Assembly: GCF_027622945.1 (NCBI RefSeq)
Contig: NZ_JAPZVQ010000002.1
Span: forward strand, 226,375 to 290,374
Source: Glycomyces lechevalierae
Lineage (GTDB): Bacteria > Actinomycetota > Actinomycetes > Mycobacteriales > Micromonosporaceae
DNA length: 64,000 nt
Direction: 5' to 3'
Shown here: positions 40,011 through 48,613 of the stretch, piece by piece
How positions within the stretch are numbered: the first letter of the stretch is position 1
Layout: every line of letters begins with the position of its first letter
Notes under the pieces: generated by a model
What the model was told of the DNA's origin: nothing
Database searches by the model: none
The model's input: only the letters and a program-made list of their open reading frames with translations
Position numbers and translations under genes: made by a program

Positions 40011-40334
40011 CTAGAGGCCGAGTTCGGCGAGGAGTTCGCGGAAGATGCGGGCGGCCTCGCTGTCGGCGTTCTCGTGGTTGTCAGCCATCTCGCGGAGATT
40101 GACCGAATAGTCGAGGAGGTCTTCGATGTTCGTCTCGATGCACTCCATGAGCGCCTCCATGACCACTTGGTGCGCGAGGTCGAGGAGCGAGCCGATCATG
40201 TCGCCGCCGAAGGAGTCGGCGAGGCCTTCGACGGCGGACTTGAACTCGTCGAAGAGGCCCTGGACCATCTCGGTCGCGGCGTCGAGCGCGTCGGCGCCCT
40301 CACGGATCGAGTCGAGGTCGAGTTCCACCACCAT
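40011..40334 (-). CDS. WXG100-like small T7SS protein
   Basis: A 107-residue helical protein. The ATG at 40334 follows the stop of the upstream gene by one nucleotide and has GGAGG 8 nt before it. Long amphipathic helices; F-G-G-D-M-I-G-S-L-L-D takes the place of the WXG turn. It probably heterodimerises with the delivery protein encoded next. Confidence 0.7.
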   Translation of the reverse strand: MVVELDLDSIREGADALDAATEMVQGLFDEFKSAVEGLADSFGGDMIGSLLDLAHQVVMEALMECIETNIEDLLDYSVNLREMADNHENADSEAARIFRELLAELGL

Positions 40335-40335
40335 G

Positions 40336-40740
40336 TCAGGCACCTCCCTGGAGTTTCTTCATGACGGCGCTGATCTGGGTGCTCATGGCGCGCATCTGGG
40401 CGAGGCCCTGGTCCTGGATCTTGGCGACGGCCTCGCCGAGGGCCTCCAGGTCGGGCGCGGCCGTGTCGGCCGCGAGGGTCTCGGCGCGGGCGTCGAGCGC
40501 GGTGTTGACGAGGGTGCGCAGCTCCTCTTCGAGGTATTCGGTGCCCTCCTTGAGGACGCGCACCTCCGTGAACTCGATCCGGTCGACGCGGCCGTTCGCG
40601 CCGAGGGTGATCTTGATGCGCCCGTCGGCCGCCTCGGCGGTGACGGGCGGGACCTGATGGTCCTGTTGCGTTTGCCTGACGACGTCCAGTTGCGAGCGGG
40701 CTTCCGCCAGTTGCTGGGCGATGGCGTCCTCACCGAACAT
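40336..40740 (-). CDS. YbaB/EbfC-like protein opening cassette 2
   Basis: A 134-residue protein with the YbaB pattern: helical start, central beta sheet (I-K-I-T-L-G-A-N-G-R-V-D-R-I-E-F) and a long C-terminal helix. It occupies the same position as the gene at 33029 in cassette 1. It is the first gene of the leftward operon and has a palindromic site just upstream. Confidence 0.78.
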   Translation of the reverse strand: MFGEDAIAQQLAEARSQLDVVRQTQQDHQVPPVTAEAADGRIKITLGANGRVDRIEFTEVRVLKEGTEYLEEELRTLVNTALDARAETLAADTAAPDLEALGEAVAKIQDQGLAQMRAMSTQISAVMKKLQGGA

Positions 40741-40762
40741 GCCGCCTCCGGGGGGCTCAGTG

Positions 40763-40777
40763 GACTCAATGTGAGTC
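40763..40777. promoter_or_regulatory. Inverted repeat operator of cassette 2
   Basis: GACTCA, ATG, TGAGTC: a perfect 6-bp inverted repeat 23 nt before the first cassette 2 gene. A minus-strand -10 candidate TATGCT lies just beyond it, so the repeat would overlap the transcription start. Confidence 0.5.
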
Positions 40778-40957
40778 TCAGCATAGACCGGCGGCGCAAA
40801 TTCCGCGTCCCCCGAAAATGCTTGCCTACCAGGGGTTTCGACAACTGTATTTACAGAGCGTCACGATGTCGACTCTGTCCATATTGGTGCGGATTCGAGA
40901 GTGCACTCGGGCCCCACTGGCACGCTTCAGGCACAGAGCCGGGACCCTCCCGGCGGC

Positions 40958-41917
40958 TTACTCGCCGCCGCCTCGGAACGCCGGGGCCTTGGCGGGGTCG
41001 GGGCGGTACGCGAAGGGCTCGTCGCGGTCGCAGCGCAGCCAGCCGTCGCGCACGTGGAGGCGCGCGACCTGGACCGTGGAGCGGCGCCCGCCGCCCGGGT
41101 GGGTGAAGTAGTAGAGGAAGCCCTCGTCGGGGCCTTGGGTGAGGGCCATGGCGTGGTGGCCGAGGGCTTCGTCGAAGGCGCGCCTGCCGGGGCCGGCGAG
41201 GAGCGGCACGGGCTGGCGGTGCCAGTGCTCGAGGTCGGTGGAACGGTGGACGAGGAGGCCGGACCAGCCGTCGGTGACCATCCAGTAGACGCCGCCGAGC
41301 GGGAAGACCGTGGGGCCCTCCTGGGCCTGGTCGGTGACGGCGGGACCGGTCGGGGTCCAGGCGAAGAGGTCCGGGGAGTCGGCGGTGTGGATGCGGCTCT
41401 CGCGGCTCTCGTCCTTGAACCACATGCGCCACTTGCCGTCCGGGAGGCGGTGGACGGTCGCGTCGATGGCGCGCTCAGAGTCGAGGTCGAGTGTGGAGCG
41501 GTAGGTCCAGGCCTCGAGGTCCGGGGAGGTGTAGTGGCGGATCTCGGCGGGGCCGGTCCAGTCCTCTCGGATGCCTTGGAGATACGTGACGTACATGTGC
41601 CACTGGCCGTCGTGGCGCAGCAGCTCAGGGGCCCACCAGGTGTCGCCGGGACTGGTGCCGGGGAGGACCGCGGTGCCCGCGTACGTCCATTCGCGACCGT
41701 CGGGGCTCGTGGCGCGGCCGATCTCGGTGCCGTGCACCCAGGCGACGCCCGCGTCGGCGGTGTTGGCCCGGCGCTGGGTGTAGAGCAGGTGCCACAGGCC
41801 GCCTTCGGGATCGAAGACGACGGTGGGGTCGGTGGGGCCGTCGAAGACCGGGTCGGCGAAGAGCGGGGCGGGGGCGCGGTGGTCGTCGGCGGTCGGAGGC
41901 GTCGGGCCGGTCGTCAT
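40958..41917 (-). CDS. Cytosolic five-bladed propeller glycosidase, GH43-like
   Basis: A 319-residue protein without signal peptide. GGAGG precedes the ATG at 41917. Propeller motifs repeat: D-P-V-F-D-G-P-T-D-P-T-V-V-F-D (candidate catalytic base), T-W-W-A-P-E-L-L, A-I-D-A-T-V-H (candidate pKa-tuning Asp) and Q-E-G-P-T-V-F (candidate acid Glu). This fits family 43 and relatives (GH32, GH130 share the fold), so the substrate is uncertain. Two inverted repeats upstream suggest control by a sugar-responsive repressor. Confidence 0.8.
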   Translation of the reverse strand: MTTGPTPPTADDHRAPAPLFADPVFDGPTDPTVVFDPEGGLWHLLYTQRRANTADAGVAWVHGTEIGRATSPDGREWTYAGTAVLPGTSPGDTWWAPELLRHDGQWHMYVTYLQGIREDWTGPAEIRHYTSPDLEAWTYRSTLDLDSERAIDATVHRLPDGKWRMWFKDESRESRIHTADSPDLFAWTPTGPAVTDQAQEGPTVFPLGGVYWMVTDGWSGLLVHRSTDLEHWHRQPVPLLAGPGRRAFDEALGHHAMALTQGPDEGFLYYFTHPGGGRRSTVQVARLHVRDGWLRCDRDEPFAYRPDPAKAPAFRGGGE

Positions 41918-42004
41918 GGTTCCTCCAAGAAGTCGGCGGCCGTGCGGCCGGCCCGGTGGGGTGTCGTGGCAGTGCGGTGCTTGAAAATCTAGCCAAAGAA
42001 AACG

Positions 42005-42032
42005 CTTGCCGCAAGTTCGATCAAAGTCGAAC
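42005..42032. promoter_or_regulatory. Two overlapping inverted repeats between glycosidase and pxpA
   Basis: CTTGC-C-GCAAG (42005-42015) and GTTCGA-TCAAAG-TCGAAC (42015-42032), directly abutting, 88-115 nt upstream of the glycosidase start. LacI-type repressors often use the first kind of site. Confidence 0.55.
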
Positions 42033-42209
42033 GGTAACCTTCCCAATCCCCCACCCACCCAGGGGACTGTCGGAGCGATCCTCCCGCGCGGGTACGACAG
42101 GAAACGGGCACGGCGGCGGAGACGTCATCCGAACGGGTGGTTCGAGGGTGGGGTTTCTCCCCCCGTTCCCGAAGCGCCCGAATCCCTCGCACTCCGGTAC
42201 CGTTGGGTC

Positions 42210-42953
42210 ATGGACCTCAACGCGGACCTGGGGGAGGGTTTCGGTCGCTGGGTGCTCACCGACGATGACGCGCTGCTGCGCATCGTCACGAGCGCGAATG
42301 TCGCATGCGGTTTCCACGCCGGGGACCCCTCGACGCTCCGCCGCGTCACCGCCCTCGCCGCCGCCGGCGGCGTGCGGATCGGCGCCCAGGTCTCCTACCG
42401 CGACCTCGCCGGGTTCGGCCGGCGCGAGATCGACGTCCCCCCAGAGGAACTGGCCGCCGAGGTGGCCTACCAGATCGGCGCGCTCCGCGTCTTCGCCCAG
42501 GCCGCGGGCGCCGACGTGACGTACGTGAAACCCCATGGGGCGCTGTACCACCGGGCCGGGCGCGACCCGGTGCAGGCCGCCGCGGTGGTCGAGGGCGCGA
42601 AGCTCGCGGGCGTGCGCGCGGTGCTCACCCAGCGCGGGAGCGCGCTCGACCTCCAGGCCCGCGAGGCGGGCCTCACCGTGGTCGGCGAGGCCTTCGCCGA
42701 CCGCGGGTACCTGCCCGACGGGCACCTGGTGCCGCGCGGGCTGCCGGGGGCGCTGCTCGGGCCGGACGAGGCGGTCGCACAGGCCGTGTCGCTCGCCGCG
42801 GACGGTGTCGTGACGGCGATCGACGGCACGGTCACCCCCGTTGCGGCCGAGTCGATCTGCGTGCACGGGGACGGTCCCGACGCGGTGGCGGTCGCCGCGT
42901 CCATCAGGTCCGCATTGGACGAACGAGGCATCGACGTGGAGGCTTTCTCGTGA
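42210..42953 (+). CDS. pxpA: 5-oxoprolinase subunit A (LamB/YcsF family)
   Basis: A 247-residue enzyme with the family hallmarks at the start: M-D-L-N-A-D-L-G-E-G-F-G and A-N-V-A-C-G-F-H-A-G-D-P. Further motifs are V-K-P-H-G-A-L-Y-H and F-A-D-R-G-Y. PxpA, with PxpB and PxpC, opens 5-oxoproline (pyroglutamate) to glutamate using ATP. Its stop overlaps the pxpB start, so the three genes form a tight operon. Confidence 0.95.
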   Translation: MDLNADLGEGFGRWVLTDDDALLRIVTSANVACGFHAGDPSTLRRVTALAAAGGVRIGAQVSYRDLAGFGRREIDVPPEELAAEVAYQIGALRVFAQAAGADVTYVKPHGALYHRAGRDPVQAAAVVEGAKLAGVRAVLTQRGSALDLQAREAGLTVVGEAFADRGYLPDGHLVPRGLPGALLGPDEAVAQAVSLAADGVVTAIDGTVTPVAAESICVHGDGPDAVAVAASIRSALDERGIDVEAFS

Positions 42954-43597
42954 GCACCAGACCCACCGCCCAACGCCTGAGGCCGCTCCCGGCAGGGCCG
43001 CGCGGCATCCTGATCGACTGCGGCACAACGGCGCTCGCGCGCGCCTGCTACCGCTCGCTGCAGGCCCGGCGCATGTCCGGGCTGCTGGAGGCCGCCGACC
43101 TGGTCCCGGGCGCGACGACCGTGCTCGTCGACGGGGTCGACGAACCGGAGCTGCTGGCCGCCGAACTCCCCGGCTGGCCGCTCACGGAGGAGCCCGAATC
43201 GGCGGGCGAGGCCGTCGAGATCCCGGTCTGCTACGACGGTCCCGACCTCGAGTCCGTCGCGAAGCAGTGGGGCGTGGGCGTCGACGAGGTCGCCGACATC
43301 CACTCCGCTGTGGAGTACGAGGCGGCGTTCTGCGGGTTCTCCCCCGGCTTCGCGTACCTCGAGGGCCTGCCCGAGCGGTACCAGGTGCCGCGTCGCGAGA
43401 GCCCCCGGACCTCGGTCCCGGCCGGGTCGGTGGCGATCGCCGGGCCTTACACGGGCGTCTACCCGCGCTCGAGTCCCGGCGGCTGGCAGCTCATCGCGAC
43501 GATGACCAACCCCGGTCGACTGTGGAACGAGCACCGCGAGCCCGCGGCGCTCCTGGTGCCCGGCACCAAGGTCCGGTTCGCGGCGGTGCGGGTATGA
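42950..43597 (+). CDS. pxpB: 5-oxoprolinase subunit B (KipI family)
   Basis: A 215-residue protein from GTG 42950, overlapping the pxpA stop by 4 nt. It has the KipI-like core: V-A-D-I-H-S-A-V-E-Y-E-A-A-F-C-G-F-S-P-G-F and P-R-x-x-P-R-T-S-V-P-A-G-S-V-A-I-A-G, then Y-P-R-S-S-P-G-G-W-Q-L-I. The first 85 residues are somewhat divergent. It forms the carboxylase-like complex with PxpC. Confidence 0.93.
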   Translation: MSTRPTAQRLRPLPAGPRGILIDCGTTALARACYRSLQARRMSGLLEAADLVPGATTVLVDGVDEPELLAAELPGWPLTEEPESAGEAVEIPVCYDGPDLESVAKQWGVGVDEVADIHSAVEYEAAFCGFSPGFAYLEGLPERYQVPRRESPRTSVPAGSVAIAGPYTGVYPRSSPGGWQLIATMTNPGRLWNEHREPAALLVPGTKVRFAAVRV

Positions 43598-44481
43598 GCC
43601 ACATCGAGATCCTGCGCGCGGGCGTCCTCACCACCTGCCAGGACGCCGGACGGCCCGGCTGGGGCCACCTCGCCGTGCCGCCCTCCGGCGCGGCCGACCG
43701 CCCGTCGTGGCGGCTCGCGAACCAGTTGGCGGGCAACCCGACCGGCGCCTGCGCGCTCGAGACGACCCTGAACGGCTGCACCGTGAAGGCGCACCGGAAC
43801 GTCACCGTCGTGGTGGGCGGCGCACCATGCGCGGTCACCGTGGACGGCCGGCCCGAGTCCTGGGGCCAGCCGGTGAAGCTCAAGGCCGGGTCGGTGCTCG
43901 ACGCCGGCCCCGCCGAGGTCGGCGTGCGCTCGTACCTGGCGTTCTCCGGTGGGCTGCACCCGAAGTCGAGCCTCGGATCGCACTCGACCTGCCTGCTCTC
44001 CGGGCTCGGCCCCGCGCCACTGGCCGACGGGGACACGATCCCGCTCGGCCCCAGCCCCGCGCACCCGCCGCTGCCGACCCAGTGGCCCGCGCCGTGGGCC
44101 GGGGTCGCCGACGAACTCGTCATGAAGCTCCACTTGGGACCGCGACTGGAGTGGTTCCGGCCCGACGCGGTCGTCGAGCTCGCGCGCGGCGTCTGGACGG
44201 TCTCCGAGCACTCCAACCGGATCGGGCTGCGCCTCGACGGACCCACGTTGCGCCGCAACGACACCGCGGAACTGCCGAGCGAGGGCATCGTCGCGGGCGG
44301 GCTCCAGGTGCCGCCGAACGGGCAGCCGATCCTCTTCGGCGCCGACCACCCGACCACCGGCGGCTACCCCGTGATCGGCGTCGTCGGCCCCGAAGCGCAG
44401 GCCGCCGCCGCGCAGGCCCGGCCCGGCACGAAGATCAGGTTCGCCCCGATCCCCATGCCGCACTGGAGCAGACGCGCCTAA
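43594..44481 (+). CDS. pxpC: 5-oxoprolinase subunit C (KipA/biotin-dependent carboxyltransferase-like)
   Basis: A 295-residue protein whose ATGA overlaps the pxpB stop. Family motifs: L-T-T-C-Q-D-A-G-R-P-G-W, G-V-P-x-S-G-A-x-D type (A-V-P-P-S-G-A-A-D), R-S-Y-L-A-F-S-G-G and the C-terminal S-E-G-I-V-A-G-G-L-Q-V-P-P-N-G-Q-P-I. It completes the PxpABC complex for pyroglutamate use. Confidence 0.94.
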   Translation: MSHIEILRAGVLTTCQDAGRPGWGHLAVPPSGAADRPSWRLANQLAGNPTGACALETTLNGCTVKAHRNVTVVVGGAPCAVTVDGRPESWGQPVKLKAGSVLDAGPAEVGVRSYLAFSGGLHPKSSLGSHSTCLLSGLGPAPLADGDTIPLGPSPAHPPLPTQWPAPWAGVADELVMKLHLGPRLEWFRPDAVVELARGVWTVSEHSNRIGLRLDGPTLRRNDTAELPSEGIVAGGLQVPPNGQPILFGADHPTTGGYPVIGVVGPEAQAAAAQARPGTKIRFAPIPMPHWSRRA

Positions 44482-44529
44482 GTCCGTCCTGCGAAGGACC
44501 GGGAGGCCTGCCCAGTACGGTGCGCGAAG

Positions 44530-45036
44530 GTGCGTGGGAGGGCGGGCACGCGCCGGGGAGGCACCGCAACCCCACCCGCCTGCCCACCCGCCGCCCGCGA
44601 TGTTCAAGGCAGCGGCGGCGTCACCGCACTCTCGGTCTTGGCAGGGCGTTCCGTCCAGGTCTTCACCGCGAGATCATATGTCGAAGCGGTCGTTCGCCAA
44701 TACTTCAGCCTGCTCCGAGCCGGGAGAATTCCTGAGGCCGAACAGGTCATCGATCACTACCCGGTCCACCACGTGCTCAGATCGCTGTGGACCGGCTCCG
44801 TCGAAGCGAACGCCGACGGGGACGAGGAGAGCGGCGGCCCTGCCCCCGCCGCATGGGAGCAGGACCTGTCCTGGCTCGGCGAACTCGATCTCGCGGACTT
44901 CCGCTGGGGCCACACCGGCAGCCACGTCGACGCGGCGATCACCTACCGGGGGCAGATCATCGAGGTGGCCTTGGGCTTCTGGCTCAAGCCGACCGACACC
45001 GGCTGGGTCCTCACGGGACCGGCCACCTACTGGTAG
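44530..45036 (+). CDS. Hypothetical protein, start uncertain
   Basis: The ORF gives 168 residues, but the first 45 look non-coding. Convincing sequence begins near V-V-R-Q-Y-F-S-L-L-R-A-G-R (about residue 53), and the C-terminal part W-L-G-E-L-D-L-A-D-F-R-W-G-H-T-G-S-H-V-D-A-A-I-T-Y-R-G reads as a compact NTF2/SnoaL-like domain. No good start codon exists close to the conserved part, so the gene may be 5'-truncated or use an unusual start. Confidence 0.45.
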   Translation: MRGRAGTRRGGTATPPACPPAARDVQGSGGVTALSVLAGRSVQVFTARSYVEAVVRQYFSLLRAGRIPEAEQVIDHYPVHHVLRSLWTGSVEANADGDEESGGPAPAAWEQDLSWLGELDLADFRWGHTGSHVDAAITYRGQIIEVALGFWLKPTDTGWVLTGPATYW

Positions 45037-45131
45037 GACCCGCGAAAAGGCAGCACGATCCAGGCGTCGGCGCCATGCTCCCGCTGCTCCCGCCGGCCCG
45101 TCCCATGCTGCCCCTCACGTTGCCAGAAGCC

Positions 45132-46280
45132 TCAGCCTTCCAGCGCCTGGGCGAAGTCCGCGATCAGGTCCTCGCCGGCCTCGATACCCGTGGAGAACCG
45201 GATGAGGTCGTCGCCGATGCCGGCCGCCGCGCGCTCCTCTGCCGTCATCTTGGCGTGGCTGCTGATCGCCGGGCGCGTCACCAGCGACTCCACGCCGCCG
45301 AGACTGGCCGCCGCGTAAGGGATCTGGAGGGTCTTGAGCAGCCGCTCGGCCGCCTCCACACCCCCGTGCGGCCGGAACGCCAGCATCGAGCCGAAGCCGC
45401 CGTTGAACAGCTCGACGGCCCGCGCGTGGTCCGGATGCGATTCCAGGCCTGGGTAGTGCACCTCGGCGATCGCCCGGTGCCCCTCCAGGAACCGCGCCAG
45501 CGCGAGCGCGTTCTCGCCCTGCACGCGCACCCGGATCGCGAGGGTCTTGAGGCCGCGCGCGAGCAGGAACGCCGTGTGCGGGTCGAGGGCGCCCCCGAAC
45601 AGGGTGAGCGTGTGCCGCACCCGCTCGATCCGGTCCGCCGCGCCGGTGACGACGCCGGCGACGAGGTCGGAGTGGCCGTTGAGTGCCTTGGTCGCGGAGT
45701 GGCACACCAGGTCGTAGCCGAGGCTGTGGGGCCGCAGCAGCATCGGCGTGGGGAACGTGTTGTCGATGATCGAGGTGAGGCCGTGCTCGCGGCTGAAGCG
45801 TGCGAGCCCGGGGAGGTCGCCGACCCTGATGAGCGGGTTGGTGATCGACTCGACGTAGACCGCCTTGGTCCGCGGGGTGAGGGCGGCCGCCCAGGCGGCG
45901 GGGTCGGCGGCGTCCACGAAGTCGAGGCCCCAGCCGATCCGGCGCGACTCCTCGGCGAGGAGCGCGTGGGTGCCGCCGTAGATGTTCCCGGCGACGATGA
46001 TGCGGTCGCCGCCCGCGAGGACGCTGTGGAGGGCGGTGCTGATCGCGGCCATGCCGGAGGCGGTGACGACGGCGGCCTCGGCGCCTTCGAGGGCGGCGAG
46101 CTTGTCCTGCAGGTACGTCTGGGTGGGCGTGTTGGAGTAGCGGATGTAGTCGACGCCGCCGCCGGGTTCGATCTCGTAGACCGTGCCCTGGTAGATGGGG
46201 AAGACGACGGACCGGTCGCGGGCGGGCCGGGGTTCTCCGGCGTGGACGGCGAGGGTGTCGAAGGAGTGCGTTTCGCTCAT
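45132..46280 (-). CDS. Cystathionine gamma-lyase/synthase family PLP enzyme
   Basis: A 382-residue enzyme with GGTGGTG before the ATG at 46280. Fold type I trans-sulfuration family: Y-S-N-T-P-T-Q, A-S-G-M-A-A-I-S-T, the cofactor Asp in S-I-I-D-N-T-F and the PLP Lys in S-A-T-K-A-L-N-G-H-S-D. It joins or cleaves Cys, Met or homocysteine derivatives. The subgroup (gamma-lyase, gamma-synthase or methionine gamma-lyase) cannot be set from motifs alone. It stands alone. Confidence 0.9.
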   Translation of the reverse strand: MSETHSFDTLAVHAGEPRPARDRSVVFPIYQGTVYEIEPGGGVDYIRYSNTPTQTYLQDKLAALEGAEAAVVTASGMAAISTALHSVLAGGDRIIVAGNIYGGTHALLAEESRRIGWGLDFVDAADPAAWAAALTPRTKAVYVESITNPLIRVGDLPGLARFSREHGLTSIIDNTFPTPMLLRPHSLGYDLVCHSATKALNGHSDLVAGVVTGAADRIERVRHTLTLFGGALDPHTAFLLARGLKTLAIRVRVQGENALALARFLEGHRAIAEVHYPGLESHPDHARAVELFNGGFGSMLAFRPHGGVEAAERLLKTLQIPYAAASLGGVESLVTRPAISSHAKMTAEERAAAGIGDDLIRFSTGIEAGEDLIADFAQALEG

Positions 46281-46356
46281 GGCACCACCGTACGGGCCGG
46301 TCGGCCTGGGCCGCATCTGTCGAACGACCGGAACACCCCCGACGAAAGTCAGGGGT

Positions 46357-48423
46357 TCAGCGGCGTTCCTGGTCGAGGCTGGCGAGGTAGGCGTTGTAGA
46401 CCTCGTGCGGGTCGTCCTCGGGGCGGCCGTTGGCGGCGGCGCGCTCGGCGATGCGGTCGATGCGGCGCCCTTCACGCTCCTCCGACCGCGTCCACTGGGC
46501 GATGAGCACGACGATGATGATGAGGCTCGGGATCTCGCCGAACGCCCACGCGATGCCGCCGCCGGCGCGCTGGTCGGCGAGGAGGTCGCCCGCCCACGGG
46601 AGCGCGATCTGGGTGTACCAGTCGACGGCGATCAGGTTGGTGCCCATCATGAGTGTGAGCCCGAAGATCGCGTGGAAGACGATCGACACGAAGTACAGCA
46701 GGACCTTCGCCGGGTAGGAGAGCGGGCGCGGCTTCGGGTCCGGGCCGATGATCACCCAGAAGAAGAGGCTGCCGGCGGCGAGGAAGTGCGCGGTCATGAA
46801 CAGGTGCCCGAAGTGCGAGCGCATCGCCCACTCGAACATGCCCGTGAAGTACATGAGGTACAGGCTCGTCAGGTAGACGAAGAGGGCGACGAGCGGGCGC
46901 GAGACGAAGCGAGACCAGCGGCTGTGGACGGCCGCGAGCAGCCATTCGCGGGGGCCGCCGGCGCGGTCGGGCTTGAGGGCGCGGAGCGCGAGGGTGACGG
47001 GCGCGGCGAGCACGAGGAGGATCGGCGCGAGCATGTTCAACGCCATGTGCTGCACCATGTGCGCGCTGAACAGCACCATCCCGTACTTGCTCAGGCCGGA
47101 GGAGGTGGTGATGACGACGACGGCCCAGCCGGCGATCCACAGGGCCGTGCGGTACCAGGGCCAGGCGTCGCCGCGGCGGCGCAGGCGCACCACGCCCGCG
47201 ACGTACCCGCCGACGAGGGCCAGAGCGGCCGTGCAGAACAGGACCGACGGGTACCAGTCGAGGGCGATGGACGCGGCCGTCATCGGTCCGGGCGTGGGGA
47301 AGCCGAGGAGGGCCGTGTTCGGGTCCGGGAGCTCCTCCGCGGGCGGGGGCGTGACCGACAGGGACGACGCGAGGCCGAACGCGATCGCCATGAGCCCCAG
47401 TTCGACCCCGGCGAGGCGCATGAACGCGCCCCGGTCGCCCGCTTCGACGCGCGGCAGGGAGGCGCGGCGGTGCGCCCAGCCGAAGACGCCGCCGACCGCG
47501 AGGACCGCGAGTTTCGCGAGGGCGATGCGCCCGTACGAGGACGTCCACAGGTCCGTGAGGTTCACGTTGGCGCAGAACACGATCAGGCCCGAGAAGCCGA
47601 TCGCGGCGTACGCGAAGACGGCCGCGCCGGAGTAGCGGCGGGCCGCGGCGACCGGGTCGCGGCGGGCGATGAACAGCGCGAACAGGCCGCCCGCCCAGAA
47701 CGCGGCGGCGACGACGTGGATGAGGAGGCCGTCGACGGCGATCTGGTGGTTGCCGTTCGACGCCGAGTGCCCGGTGAACACGGGCGGGACCGCCGCCGCG
47801 AGCGCGAGCGCGGCCGCGCAGGCCGCGCCCGGGATGGTGAACGCGCGCGCCGCGACCACGGCGGCCGCGATCGCGAGGAGCGCGGTCAGGCCGAGCGCCT
47901 GCCCCTGCTCGTACTGACCCACGTACGACCACAGGCCCATCGCGGTGACCCCGCCGAGCGGCCGCGCGAACGTGTTCGCGAAGTCGATCGGGAGGCTCGC
48001 GAGCGCCACGGCCGCCCACAGCGCGGAGGCGACGGCGCCGACGCGCAGCCACCGCCAGGACTGGCCGGTGAGGCGGGCGCGGTCCCCCTGGCGTCCCGGG
48101 AGGAAGCACGCGGCCGCGATCGTGCAGCCGACCGCGGCGAGCATCGCCAGGTCGTACCCGTATTTGAGGAGCCCCGCGGCCCAGGTGACGGCGGGGTCGG
48201 CGGTCGACAGGCCCGGCAGGTCGGCCACGTCCACGGCCCCGCCGAGGTCGAGCGCGATCACGGCGACGGCGAGGCCCGCGAGCACCGCCGCGCCGACGGC
48301 GAGCGCGCGCAGTCCGCGCCTCGGCGGCCGCCCTTGCCCGCTTCGGGACCCCGCGCCGCCGCCAGGTATGGTAGCGGCGGTGTTTTGGCTGGTCTCGGTC
48401 GATGCGGTCACGTAACCCAGCAT
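46357..48423 (-). CDS. CopD/CtaG-type polytopic membrane protein
   Basis: A 688-residue protein (an in-frame start at 48483 gives 708; neither has a clear ribosome site). The N-terminal half (about 30-380) resembles the CopD copper-uptake domain: G-H-S-A-S-N-G-N-H-Q-I-A-V-D-G-L-L-I-H and F-W-A-G-G-L-F-A-L. The C-terminal half is the Caa3/CtaG cytochrome c oxidase assembly factor domain with conserved His: F-S-A-H-M-V-Q-H-M-A-L-N-M, H-F-G-H-L-F-M-T-A-H-F and W-V-I-I-G-P-D-P. Such fusions are known in actinobacteria and serve copper delivery to oxidase. Confidence 0.9.
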   Translation of the reverse strand: MLGYVTASTETSQNTAATIPGGGAGSRSGQGRPPRRGLRALAVGAAVLAGLAVAVIALDLGGAVDVADLPGLSTADPAVTWAAGLLKYGYDLAMLAAVGCTIAAACFLPGRQGDRARLTGQSWRWLRVGAVASALWAAVALASLPIDFANTFARPLGGVTAMGLWSYVGQYEQGQALGLTALLAIAAAVVAARAFTIPGAACAAALALAAAVPPVFTGHSASNGNHQIAVDGLLIHVVAAAFWAGGLFALFIARRDPVAAARRYSGAAVFAYAAIGFSGLIVFCANVNLTDLWTSSYGRIALAKLAVLAVGGVFGWAHRRASLPRVEAGDRGAFMRLAGVELGLMAIAFGLASSLSVTPPPAEELPDPNTALLGFPTPGPMTAASIALDWYPSVLFCTAALALVGGYVAGVVRLRRRGDAWPWYRTALWIAGWAVVVITTSSGLSKYGMVLFSAHMVQHMALNMLAPILLVLAAPVTLALRALKPDRAGGPREWLLAAVHSRWSRFVSRPLVALFVYLTSLYLMYFTGMFEWAMRSHFGHLFMTAHFLAAGSLFFWVIIGPDPKPRPLSYPAKVLLYFVSIVFHAIFGLTLMMGTNLIAVDWYTQIALPWAGDLLADQRAGGGIAWAFGEIPSLIIIVVLIAQWTRSEEREGRRIDRIAERAAANGRPEDDPHEVYNAYLASLDQERR

Positions 48424-48613
48424 GGCTGATTGTTCCAGCTCACGCCCCACCGGGTGGGGCCCAGTTATCTCCGGCAACTCCACGGCTCGCCCCGAGGGCG
48501 CCCATCTGTTGTGTCGGGCTCATAAGGCACGATCACGGTGCGCGGTTCGCGCGGCCGTGCATTGGCAGTCACGGCGGCGGCGGCGTCGCCGTAGTTTTCT
48601 ATGGTGGATCGCG

